64,000 nt of DNA from Curvularia sp. ZM96 (Eukaryota; Ascomycota; Dothideomycetes; Pleosporales; Pleosporaceae): positions 5,518,001 to 5,582,000 of the forward strand of contig JAJGBQ010000001.1 of assembly GCA_022457065.1 (NCBI GenBank), written 5' to 3'. The notes below the pieces were generated by a model that worked only from the letters and a program-made list of their open reading frames with translations, ran no database searches and was not told the origin of the DNA. The translations under genes and the position numbers were made by a program. Below, in pieces: positions 58,930 to 64,000 of this stretch (the first letter of the stretch is position 1; each line of letters begins with the position of its first letter).

Positions 58930-60340
58930 GCCTTGGCGGAGAGTAGTCCTGGCGGAGACCTGACAATACGGCCCTCCCCTCCGATGACAACATCAACACC
59001 GGCGCGGGGCCAACACCGTCTCGGTCAACGACATGCTTTTGCCCATGGGAGCCTCGGATTACTCCTGCAAGAGACAGTGACACGACAGGTGCCCCTGAGT
59101 CCTCCATGGGAGACTTTTGACAAGGCGGCAAGTCTCAGTGGCGGCGGGTAAGACACCAGCGCAGGGCCAACACCATCTAGGTCAACGACGCGATCTTGCC
59201 TATGGGAGCCTCGCAATACTCATGCAAGAGACTGTAACATGGTATGTGCCCCTGAGTCCCCATGGGAAATTCTCAACGCGGCGGCAAGGCTCGGCGGCGG
59301 CGGGTAAGACAACAACGCGGTGCCAACACCGTGTAGACCTATGGCGTGCTGTTGCTCATGGGACCTTCACAATGCTCAGGATAGAGCAGGAAGACGGTAT
59401 GTGTCCCTGACTCCCCCGTGAAAGACCTTCGACATGGCGGCGGATCTCAGTAACATCGGGCAAGACACCAGTGCAGTGTCAACATCGTATAGGCCTACGA
59501 TGTGTTCTTGCTCATGGGAGCTTCACAATACTCCAGGACAAAGCAGCAACACGGTATGTGCCCCTGACCCCCCATGAGAGACCTTCGACGCGGTGGCAGT
59601 CGCAGCAATATCGAGCAAGACACCTGCGAGGCTGGCGACAGCCTTGAGGACCTACCCCCACCGAGGGGGACTCATACAAACTCTAGGATACCCAGCAGCG
59701 ATACGGTATGGGCCCCTGGGTTGCTAGACGGGACCTCCGACGCAGTGGTGGACCTCAGCGACGTCGAGCAAGACACCTACGATGCTGGCGACAGCTTTGA
59801 CGATCTACCTCCACCGAGGAGGGACTCATAAACGCTCCACAAGACTCCAGCAAGAAGCAGTGATACACTATGTGCCCTTGACTCCCCCTTGGAAGGCCTT
59901 CAACACGGCGGATCTCAGCGACGTCGGGCAAGACACCTCCAAAGCTAGCGATACCCTTGGAGATATATCTCCACCGAGGGGGACTCATAAAAGCTCCAGA
60001 ATACTCCAGTAGGAAGCAGTGATACAGTATGGGTCCCTGATTTGCCCACGCGAGACCTTGGACGCGGCGGCGGATCTCAGTGTCGGCGGACCTCAGCGAT
60101 GTCAGGCAAGACACCTACGAGGCTGGTGACATCCTTACCTGTCTACCTCTACCGAGGGGGGACTCCGGAATACTCTAGTTGGAAGTAGCAACATGATATG
60201 CGCTCCTGATCTCACTATACGAGACCTTCGATGCGCTGGTGGGACTTAAACATTGGGCAAGACATTTACGAGGCCGGCGACAGCCTCGAGGATCTAACCC
60301 CAACCGAGGGGGACCCATGGAATACCTGGTGTGTTCTCAA
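58930..60340 (+). repeat. array of about eight degenerate ~157-bp tandem repeats
   Basis: Landmark sequence GTRTGTGCCCCTGA recurs at about 59,089, 59,246, 59,401, 59,559, 59,709, 59,872, 60,032 and 60,200, a period of about 150-168 bp. Units come in two related types. The left type has a GCCAACACCGTSTAGG core. The right type has GAGGCTGGCGACAGCCTTGA and CCACCGAGGGGGACTCAT. Each unit has a stretch that looks like an intron (GTATGTG ... ATCTCAG, about 50 nt) after a stretch that looks like an exon; in the right-hand units the latter reads DVEQDTYEAGDS then LPPPRGTHKSSRILQ. Units are degenerate, with stops and lost splice sites in some. It appears to be a decayed repeat gene or minisatellite. 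Confidence 0.82.
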
Positions 60341-61497
60341 GGTATGAGAGCCACTGATACAATGCAGCAGGAAGCGCAAGCCATACGACGGCTGCGACGA
60401 CACAAGCCGCTTTCCCCGAATGAACTGATTGCCTTACAGAAGACATTAACAGCCCAAGACGAGAATAGCTCAAGACGAGACCAATCGAAGACGGCAACAG
60501 CTCAAGACAAGAACAGCCCGAGACGAGAACAGCCCCTTGGCAATTTGAACAATGGCTCTATGTGCAGCGCGAACCCAGCCGAAGTAGTGAACTGTCGTCG
60601 CAAATATCTACCCATATCACCTATACTTCCCTCGAGCATACTTCGAATGCGTCGACAGAAATAAGGCGACTTGGGTCGAGACAAATACAGTGAGTTGTCC
60701 AAAGGTATTGGTAAATTGCAAGTCCCTTGCTCACTTTCGTGAGGCCTTACTTGCCGTAGCAGGCTCTACCTGAGCCGTTCCAACTCTTAGCGATGAGCAC
60801 AACTACTGGAGCTTTTGTTGCGATAGACCAACAGCTAAGATGCGAATACCAGAGCAGGCGAGTATAACAGCAGCGCAGACCCATAGTGACTGACACCAGC
60901 TGATAGGGATTGGTGCCCAAGGTACGGTAGTTTGACGCCTTTCCAGCCCACGAAGACTTAACAATAGTCGAGCCCTCCTTCCCGAACAACGCACACTTTG
61001 GCCATACACACAGGCGGGTGGGCTGGCTAGAAGAGATGACACCGAACGATGCTCTTCACAATGCCTTTGATCACCCTGGTGGTTCATCCGGAAAGGTCAT
61101 TGTTTGTAAACAACACCCCGAGTACGACGCGCCATTCCAGCCGCACAATCATCGCACCATTCAGGACATTCGGCTGACGACGCAACGAACAAGTCAACGC
61201 GTTACGCAATCGACAAGAGGTACCGTGCAGTCGAACAAACAGCCGCAGATATCGGGGTTCTCTGGTCGAGGGTGCCAACAGGTTGGGGCTACCCAACGAA
61301 CAAAGGAAGAGGTCGCCGAGCATAACCCGCACACGGACAGCTAGGTTTTCACACGCGAATGAGTGCTACGGCGTAACAAAGTCTCATCCTCAGATCCGCT
61401 GGCGGACAAGACGGAAGCCAAGGCGTAAGATTGCCATCAGACTTACTGCTGATCTGTACAGCTCTAGTGTTCTTTTGTCGATGCCCAGTAGAGGATA
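60341..61497. other. flank of repeat array, no intact gene
   Basis: An open plus-strand stretch continues out of the array to 60,664 and is Gln/Asp/Arg-rich (repeated TAQDENSSRRDQ-like segments), probably a decayed continuation of the repeat region. The remainder to 61,497 holds only short frames. Confidence 0.4.
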
Positions 61498-61498
61498 G

Positions 61499-61789
61499 GA
61501 GTACCTGAGTCGAAATCCTTCAACGCCAGTCGTTCGCTATTATGTGCACGGATACCTTCGACGAGACGGAGAACATGGTGAGCCATCCAGAATCGCAGTC
61601 GCACTGACGCGAAGACCGTTCTGCTTGGGAATATTCGTCCACAGTTTGCAGTTCGAGATGTATTTCCATCCGGTACGTTGGTGTCCGGTCGTACACCCTA
61701 CAGCTCTTTTTCTTTTTCAGACACGCCGGCACGCGACCACACAGATGCAAGACGGTGATATCGCATTTCGGTACCCGGATACATAACAT
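61499..61789 (+). pseudogene. possible spliced coding remnant
   Basis: An open frame from just after a TAG (61,496-61,498) runs into a good 48-nt intron-like segment (61673-61720: GTACGT donor, long T-rich tract, TTTTTCAG acceptor) and continues to TAA at 61,787-61,789. The upstream part reads like folded protein (VVRYYVHGYLRRDGEHGEP). No start codon or family was found, and neighbouring sequence is full of stops. Confidence 0.25.
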
Positions 61790-62461
61790 GGTCGAAGACA
61801 ACCAGTGGGACGTCGACTGAGACTACCCCTGAGGCTATGTCTTGCCCTATGGGTTCAGGCTTTGACAAGCAACAGATTTGTGGAAGTCTGATAACGGAAT
61901 GTGGCGTTCTCCAACACCGCGTAACTTGCCATCCACTACTGACTTGCCGCGTGGCAAGAATGCAATAGCAGGTAGGTTCGGCCGACTACTCATTTGCAAC
62001 CAGTTGCAGCAAAGAGTAGGTGTTGTTGTTAGAGCTAAAAAGTAACAGTCCATGCATCCAATACTGCACGATACTCACTGATGCGGTTCATTCCCAGAGC
62101 TGTTACCGACTCAGTTGAAGAGGAAACCTTGAGAGCAGTATACCGATAGAGGACTCGAGACCGGTTTTCCTTCATGATTGACCATCCCAAGTTGAACTTG
62201 GGACGAACTTGGCAGTGACTCTAGAAGTTGTAGCAGACACACAATGATGCTAAATGATTCCGACCTCGCTGCTTCTTAGCCGGTGCATGCAGTCTTCCAG
62301 GTGAGCTGAATGTACATCAAGGTCGACGAGACAGCATTTCTGCAACACTCAGCCCTTGGAGGATGATGAAGAGCTCGGACAAGACCATTCGGCAATGTGA
62401 TGTATCATCTCCGGAGATACCTTGAACACCTTGCGGCTTACTATGGAATTGAATAGGACGT

Positions 62462-62884
62462 TCAATATGTTTTGCCTTTGCAGATGCGGGAATGCACCGA
62501 CTGGTCCCTGCGAGGTTTTGCGGTTTCAACGCCGGTTCGCACATGGTTGAAGGCGAGCGCGAGACATCCGCCATTAAGGACTTTAGTAATGGATATATCG
62601 CTCGTGGGAATACCGCTCACGAATTTTTTGGATACACCATAGCGGATCGAAACGCTCCATATTCCCTCAGGCATAACCCAAGGACCATGACTAGGATGAT
62701 CACGATAACCTTGCTTGAAGGATACATATTAAACCGAAGGGTGATGTGCGCGCTCCAGCCGGTGATCACCGTAGGTATGCAACGACATCATGCTTTAAGG
62801 TTTGTGATGCGACCCAGCCTTATTCAGATCAGGCTATTGCTCTTATCGAAGTCGATGATAGCCATCATCGACTGGCTTCGGTGA
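62462..62884 (+). pseudogene. isolated open frame, possible gene remnant
   Basis: About 130 codons are open on the plus strand from ATG 62,492 (SNGYIARGNTAHEFFGYTI region), and the same frame upstream carries two TGA codons. Near its end an 8-bp inverted repeat TCGATGAT/ATCATCGA sits around 62,850-62,870. No family is recognised; it may be a fragment of a lost gene. Confidence 0.22.
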
Positions 62885-64000
62885 AGCAAGAGAGCGACTG
62901 AGACACAAGCAACTGGTGCCGAGGACACGATCGTATCCATATCTCCTCGCCAAAAGCCAAAGAAGGATCTGACATATCGTCTAGCGAGGCGCCCAAATGT
63001 TCAGCGGAGCCAGTGCCGCTACCAGCTTATCATTGCGCCCGCGTCATGTTTATGAAGTATGACATTCCATTTCAAATTTCCAAGCTCTTACCCAAGCCCT
63101 TTACGCTTGTTGAACCAGCTGTGCCATCTTCCACCACGGTGTGTATGTTACATCGTCGAACCTTTGTGGAAGGCGCATCGGAAACTTGATGCTCATGGCA
63201 CCGTCCGGCTAATATTCTCAAATAAGGGGCCAACCATGCCGTCGCCAATGACAAGAGGCAAATTGTCCATTATGAACCTGCAGACCAGCTTGTGTTCGGC
63301 CATATTCGTGGGAGTGGTTCACAGCATGTCGCCGCTTACCATCACTCCTTCGTTCTTGGTGAAATGTTTGCCTCTTGTACCTCGCAGATCTGGAACCTTT
63401 CGGTATTGGACGGTGCTAAGGCCATTCGCCGATACGGTACTACGCCGCTACCGTCAAGTTCTCCAAAAGTCGGAGCGCGACATCTTAATTCGAAAGGATG
63501 ATCGGTTGTTGAGGGCCTCATTGCTGAAGCTCGACACATCTGGACGCTGCCATGTTATCTGTAGCTTTCTCAGCAACTGGGGGATGTTGCTATGCAAAAA
63601 GGAAGCGAAAGCGATGTGGCACACGCACTGAAGCAACTCAATCGCGAGAATACTCATGAATGAGGACATTTAGTGCCAGCGGAGATACGACAGTACCTGC
63701 TGCTTTTTAAGCATCCCATCCCACGTCGATGCTTGAAGCTTTTGACAGTGTGTTATACGGCATGCCCATTAGATGCCTCTGCGCCGGGTTGGGAGTCGCT
63801 CCGTCCGTATCGACTGTGGGTGTACAAGCGAATGCCGAATCGATCAGAGCTATTCAAGAGCAATTCCCAGTTGTTGTGGGCTTCTGTCTACATTCCTAGG
63901 GTGAGTAGCTCAGGGTTAGCAGTACTGTAGTGATGCAGAATGCCCTACATGCCAGAAGGAGATGCCGCCTTCCGCAAAGCTATGACTTCCGCACCGCGAA
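62885..64000. other. no supportable gene
   Basis: Longer frames at 63,059-63,631 (plus, also open in a second frame to 63,501) lack motifs and paired splice sites. Nothing can be named up to the window end. Confidence 0.4.

Overview
The window is nuclear DNA of a filamentous ascomycete, most likely a dothideomycete (Pleosporales-like; this placement is inference). The supporting evidence is short introns (about 46-160 nt) with GTRNGT donors, CTAAC/CTAAT branch points and YAG acceptors; the fungus-specific elongation factor eEF3; an MtfA-type zinc-finger regulator otherwise known from filamentous fungi; and a pogo/Fot1-type transposon whose coding region carries stop codons of the kind left by RIP (repeat-induced point mutation).

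Left part, 1-24.4 kb, is dense and mostly housekeeping. It holds ribosomal protein eS6, a long meiotic-type APC/C activator (Cdc20/Cdh1 family), the Rab geranylgeranyltransferase alpha subunit Bet4, a small membrane-anchored protein, the giant replication-repair scaffold Mus7/Mms22, and a dead 1,846-bp pogo/Fot1-like element with perfect 58-bp terminal repeats. These are followed by a large RRM protein, an Fmp46-like thioredoxin-fold protein, ribosomal protein eS30 with an 8-nt microexon, and a CREG/pyridoxamine-oxidase-like secreted protein. Several neighbours are divergent pairs sharing short promoters, and Bet4 and the small membrane protein converge with only 27 bp between stop codons.

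Middle part, 24.4-45 kb, is nearly empty. Its one convincing gene is the MtfA-type C2H2 regulator, with about 7.5 kb of apparently non-coding DNA on its 3' side and about 12 kb on its 5' side up to eEF3.

Right-middle, 45-55 kb, holds eEF3, a small secreted cysteine-rich protein with Kex2-type processing sites (an effector-like candidate found only after splicing), a bestrophin-like anion channel and an MFS sugar transporter.

The right end, 55-64 kb, has no recognisable intact gene. It contains a few spliced coding remnants or orphans, a 74-bp duplicated unit, and an array of about eight degenerate ~157-bp repeats (58.9-60.3 kb) in which exon-like and intron-like segments alternate.

The genes do not form one pathway or cluster. 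The most unusual items are the repeat array, the spliced Cys-rich secreted protein, the regulator isolated in a gene desert, and several multiple-of-three introns without stop codons. No CRISPR, rRNA or intact tRNA gene was seen.
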